Shown here one piece after another: positions 1 to 11,648 of a DNA stretch of 64,000 bases (the stretch's first letter is position 1; each line of letters starts with the position of its first letter). The notes beneath the pieces were generated by a model. It did not search any database, was not told where the DNA came from, and saw only the letters and a list, made by a program, of their open reading frames with translations. Source of the DNA: Planctomycetota bacterium (GTDB lineage Bacteria > Planctomycetota > Planctomycetia > Isosphaerales > Isosphaeraceae); assembly GCA_028291545.1 (NCBI GenBank), contig JAQGHR010000057.1, positions 102,313-166,312 of the forward strand, read 5' to 3'. The translations under genes and the position numbers were made by a program.

Positions 1-539
1 GGAATGTCTCCGCAATCGTCGATACGGCGGCGATTGATGCGAAGTCGCTCACGGTCGAGCGTGGAGAGGTTTCCGCGCTGAAATCCGAGTCCGGCGGTGT
101 TCGCTTTTCCTGGGTCTCGCGCATCCCGATGCCGCACGATCCCGATTGGAACGCGACGCTCGTGAAGCGCGAGGGTATCGATGCCAGGCTCAATCAATAT
201 CAACTGACCATCACCGGTCTCGATCGCGATCGGTACTCGATTTACGAAGGCGATCACGTCGTCGGGCAAGCGACGCGAGACGAGCTGACGAAGGGTGTGG
301 ATCTCCTCAAGCTCGCCGAGCTTTCGACGAACCGCCGAAGCGCCGAGCTCGGCGAACTCGTGCGGCGACGGGAGCGGTTGATGAGTCCCGCCTGGCTCGA
401 TTTCGTCGGACACAAGCGTCCAGACACCGCGAAGGGGCTGCCCTTGAACGAGGCCAAGAAACAGGCAGGGCCGATCACGGCCTCGATCAAGAGGCTCGCC
501 CGGCCGGTCGCGCTGGAGTTTCGAATTATCCCGGACTGA
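1..539 (+). CDS. SGNH/GDSL hydrolase family protein, C-terminal part (5' truncated by window)
   Basis: The reading frame is open from the first bases of the window, so the ATG at 129 in the track is internal and the true start lies upstream. About 178 residues are visible. The layout, a strand-rich segment ending in YQLTITGLDRDRYSIYEGDH and then a helical segment GVDLLKLAELS with a basic RRRERLMSPAW tail, resembles the C-terminal half of planctomycete SGNH/GDSL hydrolases. These are esterase-like enzymes, often exported, that act on acylated carbohydrates or lipids. The Ser-bearing N-terminal block is outside the window, so catalytic residues cannot be checked. The gene is convergent with msrA, with 16 bases between the stop codons. 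Family assignment is moderate and the substrate is unknown. Confidence 0.6.
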   Translation, partial: NVSAIVDTAAIDAKSLTVERGEVSALKSESGGVRFSWVSRIPMPHDPDWNATLVKREGIDARLNQYQLTITGLDRDRYSIYEGDHVVGQATRDELTKGVDLLKLAELSTNRRSAELGELVRRRERLMSPAWLDFVGHKRPDTAKGLPLNEAKKQAGPITASIKRLARPVALEFRIIPD

Positions 540-555
540 GCGACGACACCGACAT

Positions 556-1275
556 TCACTTGAGCTTCAGCTTCTTCAACTTCGGCGCAATGTTCATCCG
601 GCAATAGGGCGCGGTTCGGTGCTTGCGATAGTAGTCCTGATGATAGGCTTCCGCCACGAAGAACGGGGCCTCCGGCACAAGCTCCGTCACGATCGGGCTG
701 TCATACGTGCGCGCCGTGGTGAGCTTCTTGGCGGATTTCTCGGCGGCCACTTTCTGTTTATCGTCGTGGTAAAAGACAACCGAGCGATACTGGGTGCCGA
801 AGTCCGGCCCCTGGCTGTTCAGCGTGGTCGGATCGTGACAGGCCCAGAACACGTCCAGGAGTTTTTCGTAAGTGACCAGCTCGGGATCAAATTCGATCCG
901 GACGACCTCGGCGTGACCCGTCTCGCCAGTACTGACCTCTTCATAAGAGGGGTTCTGAACGGTGCCACCCGAGTAGCCGGAGACGACATTCTTGACGCCC
1001 GGAATCTTCTCGAACACGGCCTCAAGGCACCAGAAGCAACCGCCGCCGAAGGTCGCTTTCTCGATCTTCCCGGATGTGGCGGCCTTCTTCGTCCCCGCCT
1101 TTTCCGCCTTGTCTGCATTATCCTTTGGCGCGGTCGCGGCTTTTGTGCCGGCTTTTGAGGCTCCCGTGCCGGTCTTGGCCGTGGTGGAACCCGAGGTTTC
1201 CTGAGCCGTGACCTTCCCGGCGCAGGCCAGGGCGACGGCGAGACCAAGACACAACGGCACGGAGCGTACGGTCAT
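556..1275 (-). CDS. msrA: Peptide-methionine (S)-S-oxide reductase MsrA, exported
   Basis: MsrA reduces methionine-S-sulfoxide in oxidised proteins. The catalytic motif GGCFWCLEAVFEKIPGV is present, followed by GYSGG, TGHAEVV and the family's RSVVFYHDD and QDYYRKHR blocks. The C-terminal YCRMNIAPKLKKL holds a likely resolving Cys. I start at the ATG at 1275 rather than the track's 1455, because MTVRSVPLCLGLAVALACA is a clean signal peptide. The mature protein begins with a roughly 45-residue Ala/Lys/Thr-rich low-complexity linker before the catalytic domain. The product (239 aa) is therefore probably periplasmic, unlike the cytoplasmic E. coli enzyme. It lies downstream of the ABC-F gene on the same strand with a 180-base gap. 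A reducing partner is not visible nearby. Confidence 0.93.
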   Translation of the reverse strand: MTVRSVPLCLGLAVALACAGKVTAQETSGSTTAKTGTGASKAGTKAATAPKDNADKAEKAGTKKAATSGKIEKATFGGGCFWCLEAVFEKIPGVKNVVSGYSGGTVQNPSYEEVSTGETGHAEVVRIEFDPELVTYEKLLDVFWACHDPTTLNSQGPDFGTQYRSVVFYHDDKQKVAAEKSAKKLTTARTYDSPIVTELVPEAPFFVAEAYHQDYYRKHRTAPYCRMNIAPKLKKLKLK

Positions 1276-1455
1276 CGGATGGTCCCTTCGGATCAGGCCA
1301 ACCGCGATCCGTGCCGTGAATCGGTCCCGGACGGGCTGGGTGATGCTCGGACTGCGGTCACTCGTTTCGGCTATACCATCGTAGATGCTGGCAGGACCGG
1401 TGAGAAGGAGCGTGTGTTCCGCCCTGGAGGAATGTGCGAGTCCGAAATCGGGCAA

Positions 1456-3135
1456 TCAGGCCACCGACATGCCGCGCTTGTCCGACTTCGCCTCACGTTT
1501 GGGCAGGCCGCGGGTCAGGACGGCGAACGGGCTCGAATCGTCCTTCGCCTTGAGCTTCATGTAGAGATAGCTCTCGTAATCGGCGGGATAGACGGTGACC
1601 TTGCCATTCTCGACCTCGATCACCTTCGTCGCCACAGCGCGGATGAAGTGCTCGTCGTGCGAAATGAAACAGAGGGTTCCCGCGTACGACTGCAAGGCTT
1701 CTTCCAGGACGTCCCGGCTGGCAATATCCAGGTGGTTGGTCGGTTCATCCATCATGATGAAGTTGTGCGCCACCGTCAGGATTTTTGCCAGACAGAGCCG
1801 GGTCTTCTCGCCGCCGGACAGGGCGCTGATGGGCTTGTCAACCGCCTCCCCGCCGAAGAGAAAGGCGCCGAGCATGTGGCGGAGGGCGCCCTCGCTGGCG
1901 CCGGGATGATTCTCGCGCAGGCTGGCGATGACCGTCGACTTCAGATTGAGGGCCTCAACTCGATGCTGGGCGAAATACGTGGAGAACACGTTGGCCCCGA
2001 GAACCACCTCGCCACGGGTCGGAGAATTCACTCCGGCGAGCAGCTTCATGAGTGTCGTCTTACCCGCGCCGTTCGGGCCGACCAGCACCACGCGATCGCC
2101 GCGCTCGATTTCCAGATCCAGATTGGAGTAAACAATCTTCGATCCGTAGGCAAAACCGACCGATTCCAGTTTCGCGACCATCTGGCCGCTCCGGGGCGGC
2201 TCCGGGAGCTTGATCCGCATGGTCGAATTGTCGGTCTGGGGCGCCTCGATCCGGTCCATCTTCTCGATCGCCTTCATGCGGCTCTGGGCTCGGGATGCCG
2301 TCGCCGCGTTGGCACGGTTGCGGTCCACGAAGTCCTGCATCTGCTTGAGTTTCTTCTGCTGGCCATCGAAGCTCGCCTGATGCACCGTGAGGCGATGCTC
2401 TTTCTGCGGCAGGAACGCCGAATAATTACCCGGATAGTTATACAACTGCCCCAGTTCCAGCTCGAACGTCTTGGTGATGACACGGTCGAGAAAGTCGCGG
2501 TCGTGACAGGTGATCAGGATCGCCCCCGGATAGCCGCGGAGGAAATCCTCGAACCACTTCACGCTCAAGAGGTCGAGATGGTTCGTCGGCTCGTCAAGGA
2601 GCAGCAGATCGTGCTCGAACGCCAGCAATCCGCCGAGAGCCAGGCGCATGGCCCAGCCGCCGGAGAGGGTCGCCACCGGCATGTCGAGCTGGGGGACGGA
2701 AAACCCGAGACCCATGAGGATTTCCTTGGCCCGAGATTCCATCTCGTAGCCGCCGGCCGTGTGGAACGCTTCCATCGCGTCGTCATAGTCGTCGAGGGCG
2801 TTCGGATCGCCGGCTTCGAGCCCCGCCATCACCTGCTTCAGCCGCACGTCCGCTTCGGTCCAGGGGCCGAGATGCGCGAGCATGTTTTCGAAGACCGTCC
2901 CCACCTTGAGCGGGTGAATCTCCTGCGGCAGATATCCGACCGAGCTCTTTCGATCTCGAATCATCTCACCGGCGTCCAGGTGATCCTGGCCCACGAGGAT
3001 TTTGAACAGCGTGGTTTTCCCCGCGCCATTCTTCCCCAGCAGGCCGATCCGCTCACCTCGCACGATCGATGCATCGATGCCGTCGTAGAGGGTCTGGCGT
3101 CCGAAATTCTTGCGGGCGTTGACCAGGCGGATCAT
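1456..3135 (-). CDS. ABC-F family ATP-binding cassette protein (translation factor type)
   Basis: This is a duplicated ABC ATPase without membrane segments, 559 aa from the preferred start [12 protein letters not shown]. The track start at 3189 adds an 18-residue, family-atypical leader. Cassette 1 has Walker [13 protein letters not shown], signature [16 protein letters not shown] and Walker [14 protein letters not shown]. Cassette 2 has [24 protein letters not shown] and [13 protein letters not shown]. Between them lies a charged linker (PtIM-like, with [17 protein letters not shown]) at about residues 240-300. ABC-F proteins bind the ribosomal E site to relieve stalling or confer antibiotic protection. 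The Uup/YheS/EttA subgroup cannot be fixed by eye. The 652-aa plus-strand ORF over it is an antisense shadow. Confidence 0.92.
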   Translation of the reverse strand: MIRLVNARKNFGRQTLYDGIDASIVRGERIGLLGKNGAGKTTLFKILVGQDHLDAGEMIRDRKSSVGYLPQEIHPLKVGTVFENMLAHLGPWTEADVRLKQVMAGLEAGDPNALDDYDDAMEAFHTAGGYEMESRAKEILMGLGFSVPQLDMPVATLSGGWAMRLALGGLLAFEHDLLLLDEPTNHLDLLSVKWFEDFLRGYPGAILITCHDRDFLDRVITKTFELELGQLYNYPGNYSAFLPQKEHRLTVHQASFDGQQKKLKQMQDFVDRNRANAATASRAQSRMKAIEKMDRIEAPQTDNSTMRIKLPEPPRSGQMVAKLESVGFAYGSKIVYSNLDLEIERGDRVVLVGPNGAGKTTLMKLLAGVNSPTRGEVVLGANVFSTYFAQHRVEALNLKSTVIASLRENHPGASEGALRHMLGAFLFGGEAVDKPISALSGGEKTRLCLAKILTVAHNFIMMDEPTNHLDIASRDVLEEALQSYAGTLCFISHDEHFIRAVATKVIEVENGKVTVYPADYESYLYMKLKAKDDSSPFAVLTRGLPKREAKSDKRGMSVA

Positions 3136-3332
3136 GGGCGGGAGGTCTCGAACGGGGGAGGATGTGGGGCGGGAGTTTCGAATGGGCATAGTATCTTAGG
3201 CAATGTGTCCCGTGATTACAATCTCCAGCCGCTCTGACGTTGCATCCGGGCCTCACCTGAGATACGCTCCCCGCCGGTCGCTCGGACGCGACCCGAGACC
3301 TTGATCTCCACCTCTGTGTGTGAAGGAACACC

Positions 3333-3797
3333 ATGCCCACCTCGAAGTCGCGCAAGTTCCGGCCCCGACTCGATCGCCTGGAGCCGATCTGCCTGCTCTC
3401 GGCCGGGGTCCACGGGCCGGCGATGGTCCACCAGTACAAGGTGGTCGATCTCAAGACAAGCACGATCGGTCACGACACGGCCATCGCGATCGCGTCATCC
3501 ACGTCCAGCTTTCGGCGCAACTCAATCACCCTGGATGCACTGACGGCCGATGATACGAGCCGTACCGTGAGCGGCTCGGCGCAAGTCAAGTACAAGATCG
3601 GCTTCTTCGGAACCGTTACCTCCAGCATCCAGTTCACGACAAACCTGGATAACCCCAGGCCAAACGATATCAAGGTCTCCATAAGCAAGTACGGCATCTT
3701 CGTCAGCTCGAAAGCCAGGGCGAAGGTCGGCACCGCGATCGCCAGCGTGATCCGTCGCGATCACGACCAGATCGTCGCGGCCTTCGGCGCCAAATAA
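3333..3797 (+). CDS. Small secreted protein with LEPR-XLL-like N-terminal motif
   Basis: This 154-aa product begins with a basic stretch and RPRLDRLEPICLLSAG. That closely resembles the planctomycete LEPR-XLL leader (compare LEPRLLLAA in the 23456 gene here), thought to mark surface or secreted proteins. The rest is Thr/Ser-rich beta-type sequence with no recognised domain (GSAQVKYKIGFFGTVTSS), ending in a short amphipathic segment with RRDHDQIVAAFGAK. The motif has Ile-Cys in place of the usual Arg-X. The gene stands alone, divergent from the ABC-F gene and convergent with the propeller gene; a strong hairpin lies just downstream. Function unknown. Codon use and the leader motif argue that it is a real gene. 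Confidence 0.65.
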   Translation: MPTSKSRKFRPRLDRLEPICLLSAGVHGPAMVHQYKVVDLKTSTIGHDTAIAIASSTSSFRRNSITLDALTADDTSRTVSGSAQVKYKIGFFGTVTSSIQFTTNLDNPRPNDIKVSISKYGIFVSSKARAKVGTAIASVIRRDHDQIVAAFGAK

Positions 3798-3838
3798 CCT
3801 GGGCTGCCGTCTCGAAACTTTGCGATAAACTGCGACCG

Positions 3839-3878
3839 CGAGAGGCTCGAGTTCGGCCGAACGACCCCGAGCCTCTCG
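3839..3878. terminator. Hairpin between convergent genes, possible bidirectional terminator
   Basis: CGAGAGGCTCG and CGAGCCTCTCG form a perfect 11-bp stem around an 18-base loop that itself holds GTTCGGCCGAAC. It lies between the stop of the small LEPR-like gene and the stop of the propeller gene. There is no T tract on either side, so intrinsic termination is only an inference. Confidence 0.4.
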
Positions 3879-3902
3879 TCGGCGAAGACCAGCCCGCGTT
3901 CT

Positions 3903-6041
3903 TCATGGCGCCTTGAAAACGGCGTCTCCGGTCCCCAGATTGCCCGCGGCATCGGTGGCGCGAACGGTGACGACATGGGTGCCGGGTTTCAGGTCCTTGA
4001 ACGCGATGGAGATGGTCTCGTCCCGCGTGTCGAACAGGCCGTCATCGGGGAAGATCGCGACCCATTCGCCACCATCGAGGGCATAGGCTGCCTTCACGAT
4101 CCGGGTGAAATCGTCCTTCAGGGTGACCTTTACCCCCGGCCCGGCCGTCGCCACGCCGATCGACGGCCCGAGGTGATCGATGATGAACGGGTCGCTCGTG
4201 AGTTCACGAGTCAGGGCCGTTTCGGGCGGGTTCGAGGGCCGGTCGGTCGCCGTCACTCGCAATCGATAATGGCCTGCCGGGATCGCCGTGACGTCCCAGG
4301 CAAACGCCTTCTCCGTGAGCGGCGTCTCGGTCAGCTTGACCCAGTCGGGCCAGCCGTCCTTGCGGAGAGCGAGAGAAAAGGTCATCTCATCGTCGTTCGG
4401 ATCATTCGCATCCCAACGAACGGCCAGACGCGGCGCTCGCTGGGCACCCTCGCCGGCCGCCGGATCGGGCACAACGATCCTCGCGATCTCGGGGGGCAAG
4501 TTCGCGGTTTGATACAAAAGGGAGATCGATCGGAGTTCGGGCGTTGAGGCCGGGTCCGCAGTCTTCAGGAACGCCCGATATTGAACGAAACGGCCCAGCG
4601 GAACGCTGGCCTTCGCGCTGGCCGGGTCGGTGAGTAACGGCGACCAGTTCGACCAGGTCCCGTCAGGCTCGCCAACATTCCCGGTGCGGACCTGGACGGC
4701 CACCGACGTTTTCTCCGCAACCTCCGCCTTCCACGACACCGCACCGAACTTGCTCACGAGTTTGGTATCGTGGATGTCCGAAAGGATTGAGCCCGACTCC
4801 ACGTAACCGGAAGTTAGCTTGAGGACCGCGCCGGGGTCTCCGGTGCCGACGAGGACGTCGCCCTTTTCGCTGCCGAGCATCGCCAGGACCTGGCCGTGAT
4901 CGAGCCTCGCGATCGGCGCCGATTCGCGTCCGAGATCGCGGACCTCATAAATGATCCCTTCCGGTCCGGTTCCGACGAGCAGTCGATCTTCCGAAAGCGC
5001 CAGCGCGTAGATCAGCGCCTTCGCCCTGAAAATCTCCCGAGGCGCGCCGTCCGTACCGATGCGATAGACCGCGTTCTCTCCGGGAGGACCCGGCCTGGGC
5101 GTGGCGGTCCCGCCCGGAGGATTCCCGACGCCCGGCGGTGCCGGCGCATCGCCAGGGCGCACGCCCGGTACCTGAGCGGTGAGGATCGCGCCGGACCCGG
5201 GTGCAACCGCGCCCTCCATCGCCATCGGGCTGCCGAACCCTCGGCCGGAGCCCCCTCCCGATCCGCCTACGGACTCCGCCGCGGTCCCGGCGTAGAGGCC
5301 GCCGTCGGGACCGACCAGCAGACACCGGACTTCATTTTGAGGGGCGTCGTAGAGCACCGACGTCTTGCCGTCGGGCGTGACCTTGTAAATCAGCCCCTCT
5401 CCGTCGCTTCCCGCGAAAACCGATCCGTCCGGCCCGACCGCAACGCACAGCAGATGCGAATGCTTGCTGTCGAGGAGGATGCTCCACTTCCCCGCAACGT
5501 CCCGCTTCCAGAGTTGACCGGTCGGCCCGGTCGCGGCGTATAGGTTTCCGGCGGGATCGGTCGCGAGGTCCCAGATGTACTTCACCGCGGCATCAATCTG
5601 CGACGTGGGGGTCTTGGGGTCGGTCAGCTCCACGATTTTCCCGCTCGGCCCCGTCCCGGCGAAGACTCGCCCGTCCGGCATGGCGACCAGCGAGAGCGCC
5701 TGCGAGTCGTCGGAGTCATGAACCATCGTCCAGGGGTCGTCGCCGGTCTTGCGGTAGATTTTCCCCGAGCTGCCCGTCGCAGCATAAACGGCTCCGCTCT
5801 TGGCACGAGCGAGGTCCCAAACATGGGCCGCGTCGAGTGCCCCGACCGGCTCGACCATCCTCCCGAGGCGAATTCGGCCCGTGTCCGAGACGACCACCCG
5901 CTCCTTCTTCCCCTTCGCGAAGGCCGCTGGAGAGTCCTGCCTCCAGGTCTCGACCTTCGAGGCGCTCGCGATCGTCGCAAGGGCGACGAACAGGCTCAGA
6001 ACCAGGGGGACCAATCGTCGCGAAGCGGCGAAATCGATCAC
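3903..6041 (-). CDS. Exported beta-propeller protein with C-terminal Ig-like domains
   Basis: The 712-aa product starts at a GTG preceded by GGAGGA at good spacing, and has a signal peptide (RRLVPLVLSLFVALATIASA). From about residue 60 to 400, repeated strands such as VYAATGSSGKIYR, VFAGTGPSGKI and LYAATGPTGQLWK define a WD40/SMP-30-like propeller. The repeat unit is [VLI][YF]AGTG.. about every 40-45 residues. A Gly/Pro-rich loop interrupts it near residues 255-310. The C-terminal 280 residues are beta-sandwich-like, ending in a Y_Y_Y/Big-like block (LKPGTHVVTVRATDAAGNLG). No enzymatic motif is visible. A periplasmic or surface binding role is likely but the ligand is unknown. The next minus-strand gene upstream is the enolase-superfamily gene, about 50 bases away. 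Confidence 0.75.
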   Translation of the reverse strand: MIDFAASRRLVPLVLSLFVALATIASASKVETWRQDSPAAFAKGKKERVVVSDTGRIRLGRMVEPVGALDAAHVWDLARAKSGAVYAATGSSGKIYRKTGDDPWTMVHDSDDSQALSLVAMPDGRVFAGTGPSGKIVELTDPKTPTSQIDAAVKYIWDLATDPAGNLYAATGPTGQLWKRDVAGKWSILLDSKHSHLLCVAVGPDGSVFAGSDGEGLIYKVTPDGKTSVLYDAPQNEVRCLLVGPDGGLYAGTAAESVGGSGGGSGRGFGSPMAMEGAVAPGSGAILTAQVPGVRPGDAPAPPGVGNPPGGTATPRPGPPGENAVYRIGTDGAPREIFRAKALIYALALSEDRLLVGTGPEGIIYEVRDLGRESAPIARLDHGQVLAMLGSEKGDVLVGTGDPGAVLKLTSGYVESGSILSDIHDTKLVSKFGAVSWKAEVAEKTSVAVQVRTGNVGEPDGTWSNWSPLLTDPASAKASVPLGRFVQYRAFLKTADPASTPELRSISLLYQTANLPPEIARIVVPDPAAGEGAQRAPRLAVRWDANDPNDDEMTFSLALRKDGWPDWVKLTETPLTEKAFAWDVTAIPAGHYRLRVTATDRPSNPPETALTRELTSDPFIIDHLGPSIGVATAGPGVKVTLKDDFTRIVKAAYALDGGEWVAIFPDDGLFDTRDETISIAFKDLKPGTHVVTVRATDAAGNLGTGDAVFKAP

Positions 6042-6095
6042 GGTCGTTCCTCCATGAGGGGGATCATCTCCATGATCAGAATAGCATGATCAAGG

Positions 6096-7493
6096 TCATT
6101 CCGATACCGTGACCGGCGCCGGCAATGTGCGCCCGATCCGGTCCAATCGATAACCGAAACCGTCTCCCCCAACAGTCGAAAAATCGACGCGCCCCTGCCT
6201 CCTCCGATACAGCCCCGGATGAACCGCTTCCTCGGGCCGGGACGCCTCGGGATAGAACTGCATCGCGTTGGTTTCGACGCCGCGAATCGTGCCCGCATGC
6301 GCCGCGAGCAGGACGTGCGGGATCTGGGCGAGCATCGGGTTCGTCAGATCCTGAACCATCAACGCCATCCCGTGCGCCTTCGCCCAGCACAGCGAGAGCA
6401 AGGCCCCGGTCTGCGTCTTGCAAGTCTTCAACGCGACGCCGGTCCAGCCCAGCGATTGGCCGAGCTTGATGAACCGCCAGTCGTGGGCGCTCTCATCAAG
6501 GAACAGCGGGTTCCGTGCCGAGACCGAATGCACGTCGATCAGGTTCGCCTCAAGATCGTGCGGGAACGGCTGCTCGACGTAGAGCAAGTGCTCGAAAACC
6601 CAGGGTTGCTCAAGACGCAGCCTGTCCAGGATCGCGTTGACGTAGTCGGGCTCGCGCACTGTGCAGTTGAAATCGGCGGAAATCGCCTCGGCTCCGGTCT
6701 CGTTCGCGATCTGGCCGACCTTCACCATGCGATTGTAGTCCCATTCCCCGTCGTCGCCGCGCAGCTTGACCTTGAGGCTCGTCAAGCCGTCGCGTTCGAT
6801 CCAGTCTCGCAACAACACAGGGTATCCGTCGCGCGGCTCCTCGCCGGTCAGCTCCGCCGCGTCGATCGGATCTTTGCCGCCGACCAGATGCCACGCGGGC
6901 AGCGACGTCGGCACCGGATCGGCGAAGAAATCGGCCGGGTAGCGACCGCGAAAGAGTTCTGGATCGCCCAGGTACGTGGACAGGTCCGCGTTCATGAATT
7001 CCGAGGTATATGTCTGATACGTCGGCACGCCATTCAGCACCCCATACGCGTCGTGAAGTGCCAGATCGAAGGCGGAGTTGCAGATCAGGGCCGCCAACCA
7101 TGGCATCGGTTCCGCGGGGAGCTTCTCGGCCTCGAATTCCCGGCCATGGAGCTCCGAAAGATGAATGTCGATGAATTCATGGCCGATCTCCATCGCATGT
7201 CCGAAGCTCTGGACGTCCGATGCCCAGGACCGGTTCAGGCTTCGACAGAAACCGACCATCGCCTCATACCGCTCCGCGACCGTGAGCCGACTCGGCCAGG
7301 CCCATTGAACGCTCAGCGGCGTCTCACCCCAGCCCTCGGCGCGCCGGCCTCGACGGTCCTCGACCGTCAGCTTGACTCGTGCGCATGTCACCTCCGTCAA
7401 GGTCTCCGGCCCGAACTTGAGCGGCATCCTGGTCCGAACCGGCAACAGGTAGAGGCTCGCGGCGGCGGGGCGCACATCGGTTGTCCGAGGCAT
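6096..7493 (-). CDS. Mandelate racemase/muconate lactonizing enzyme (enolase superfamily) protein
   Basis: This 465-aa protein has the bipartite enolase-superfamily form: an N-terminal capping domain (residues 1-180) and a TIM-barrel with the expected ligand blocks. A KxK motif (LKVKLRGDD) lies near residue 240. Probable metal ligands follow in order in ISADFNCT, YVEQPFP and FLDESAHD, with a later Lys in ALKTCKTQTGAL. The KxK arrangement is of the MLE/dipeptide-epimerase type, where two Lys flank the active site to abstract a proton alpha to a carboxylate. Substrate cannot be told from sequence. The neighbours (propeller protein downstream, glycosyltransferase upstream) do not define a pathway. 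No signal peptide, so cytoplasmic. Confidence 0.8.
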   Translation of the reverse strand: MPRTTDVRPAAASLYLLPVRTRMPLKFGPETLTEVTCARVKLTVEDRRGRRAEGWGETPLSVQWAWPSRLTVAERYEAMVGFCRSLNRSWASDVQSFGHAMEIGHEFIDIHLSELHGREFEAEKLPAEPMPWLAALICNSAFDLALHDAYGVLNGVPTYQTYTSEFMNADLSTYLGDPELFRGRYPADFFADPVPTSLPAWHLVGGKDPIDAAELTGEEPRDGYPVLLRDWIERDGLTSLKVKLRGDDGEWDYNRMVKVGQIANETGAEAISADFNCTVREPDYVNAILDRLRLEQPWVFEHLLYVEQPFPHDLEANLIDVHSVSARNPLFLDESAHDWRFIKLGQSLGWTGVALKTCKTQTGALLSLCWAKAHGMALMVQDLTNPMLAQIPHVLLAAHAGTIRGVETNAMQFYPEASRPEEAVHPGLYRRRQGRVDFSTVGGDGFGYRLDRIGRTLPAPVTVSE

Positions 7494-7566
7494 GGGGTGA
7501 AGGCTCCCAAACTGTCGATCAATGGAATACTACAACATGCAAAATTTCTAGAATTGCCTATGCGGT

Positions 7567-8691
7567 CTACATCTTATTCACCAACGAGACGATGTCCATC
7601 GCCGCGTTCGGCCGTGCCAGGCGGAGCGAGTTCGCCCGCATCGCGGCCAGGCGGGCGGGATCATCGAGCAGCTTATCGACCTTGTAGGCAAGCACGGGGA
7701 GGTTATTGCACCGGATGGCGGCGCCCTCTTCGAGCAGGTGGTCGCTGTTCCGCTCTTCCTGACCCGGAATCGGGTTGACCACGACGTAAATCAGCCCCTT
7801 GGCCAGCGCCTCGGACGTCGTCAGGCCTCCCGGTTTGCCGACGATGAGATCGGCTGCGGTCATCAACTCGTGCATCTCTTTCGTGAACCCGAGCACCTTG
7901 AACGTGACCCTCGGATGCGAGGCAAGTCTCGCCACTTGATTCTCGACCTTGGTTTTCAACTCCTCGTTCTTGCCACAGACGGCAATAATTTGGGCCTCGT
8001 TTCGCAGATTAACCAGCGAGTCCAGCAATTCCTCGACGCGACCGACGCCGAACCCTCCCGCGGAAACCAGGATCGTCGTCAGATCCGCCCTGAGCCCGTG
8101 CTTCAATCGCATCGCCGCCTTGTCCGCCGGCGCCGAGAAGACCGGGTCGATCGGAATCCCGGTTACGGTGATGTGGCCGGGAGAAATGCCAAGCTCTTGC
8201 AGGTGAGCCCGGGTCTCGTCGATGGCCACGAAGTAATGCTCGCACCGCTGGCATAACCACATCGCATGCACGTCGAAATCCGTGACCACCGTGGCCTGCC
8301 GGCAAACGAGCTTGGCCTTGGCCCTCATCCAGGCGATGATTTCGGCCGGCAGGAAATGCGTACACACCGTGACGTCCGGCTGGTACTTCCGGAGCAACTT
8401 GGCGAACGGTCGGGTGTTCAATTTCTCGAAGGCGAGCTTGGTTGGCCGGTTCTTCCAGGGCGTGTCGAGCTGATCGTAGAGCCATCCCAGGACTTCCGGC
8501 ATGGTGTTGACCATATCGATGTAGGCCTTGGAATACATCCTCCGGAACAATGGGTTGGTGAATTCCAGAGTATCCACATGACGGACTTCCTCGACCTCTC
8601 CGCTTGCTTCGAAGGCTCTCTCCAGGGCTTGCGCCGCCCGGACGTGGCCAGCGCCGGCCGAAGCGGAGAGAATCAGGACTTTTCTCGGCAT
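7567..8691 (-). CDS. MGDG synthase-like diacylglycerol glycosyltransferase (GT28)
   Basis: The 374-aa protein has the two-Rossmann GT-B layout of MGDG synthase/UgtP enzymes. The N-terminal domain starts LILSASAGAGHVRAAQAL (acceptor/membrane side) and includes DVTVCTHFLPAEIIA. The C-terminal donor domain has TTILVSAGGFGVGR, then KPGGLTTSEALAKG, the typical nucleotide-sugar site of GT28. Such enzymes move a hexose from UDP-sugar onto diacylglycerol at the inner membrane face, making membrane glycolipids. Start is ATG with AAGGA eight bases upstream. It may contribute to the same envelope-lipid theme as the Pcs operon, but it is not adjacent to it. Exact sugar and acceptor are unknown. Confidence 0.85.
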   Translation of the reverse strand: MPRKVLILSASAGAGHVRAAQALERAFEASGEVEEVRHVDTLEFTNPLFRRMYSKAYIDMVNTMPEVLGWLYDQLDTPWKNRPTKLAFEKLNTRPFAKLLRKYQPDVTVCTHFLPAEIIAWMRAKAKLVCRQATVVTDFDVHAMWLCQRCEHYFVAIDETRAHLQELGISPGHITVTGIPIDPVFSAPADKAAMRLKHGLRADLTTILVSAGGFGVGRVEELLDSLVNLRNEAQIIAVCGKNEELKTKVENQVARLASHPRVTFKVLGFTKEMHELMTAADLIVGKPGGLTTSEALAKGLIYVVVNPIPGQEERNSDHLLEEGAAIRCNNLPVLAYKVDKLLDDPARLAAMRANSLRLARPNAAMDIVSLVNKM

Positions 8692-8818
8692 AATACAGGT
8701 CCTTCCCGTGAGTCGTGTCTCGCCATCATGCGCCGGGATAGCCCTGGCTGCCAGTGTCTGCTAGAATTGCCGAATCAGCCCGCCCCGCCCCACCCACCCT
8801 CCCCGAGGCTTCCGGCGT

Positions 8819-11611
<2,793 letters not shown>

Positions 11612-11648
11612 GTTCCCCTCGAGTGCGTCCGTCCTGGAGCCTTCGCCG

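Noticed and set aside
1279-3237. 652-aa plus-strand ORF
   Set aside because: Antisense to the ABC-F gene, whose motifs are all on the minus strand; its translation has no family features.
6219-7778. 519-aa plus-strand ORF
   Set aside because: Antisense to the enolase-superfamily gene; high-GC frame bias explains its length.
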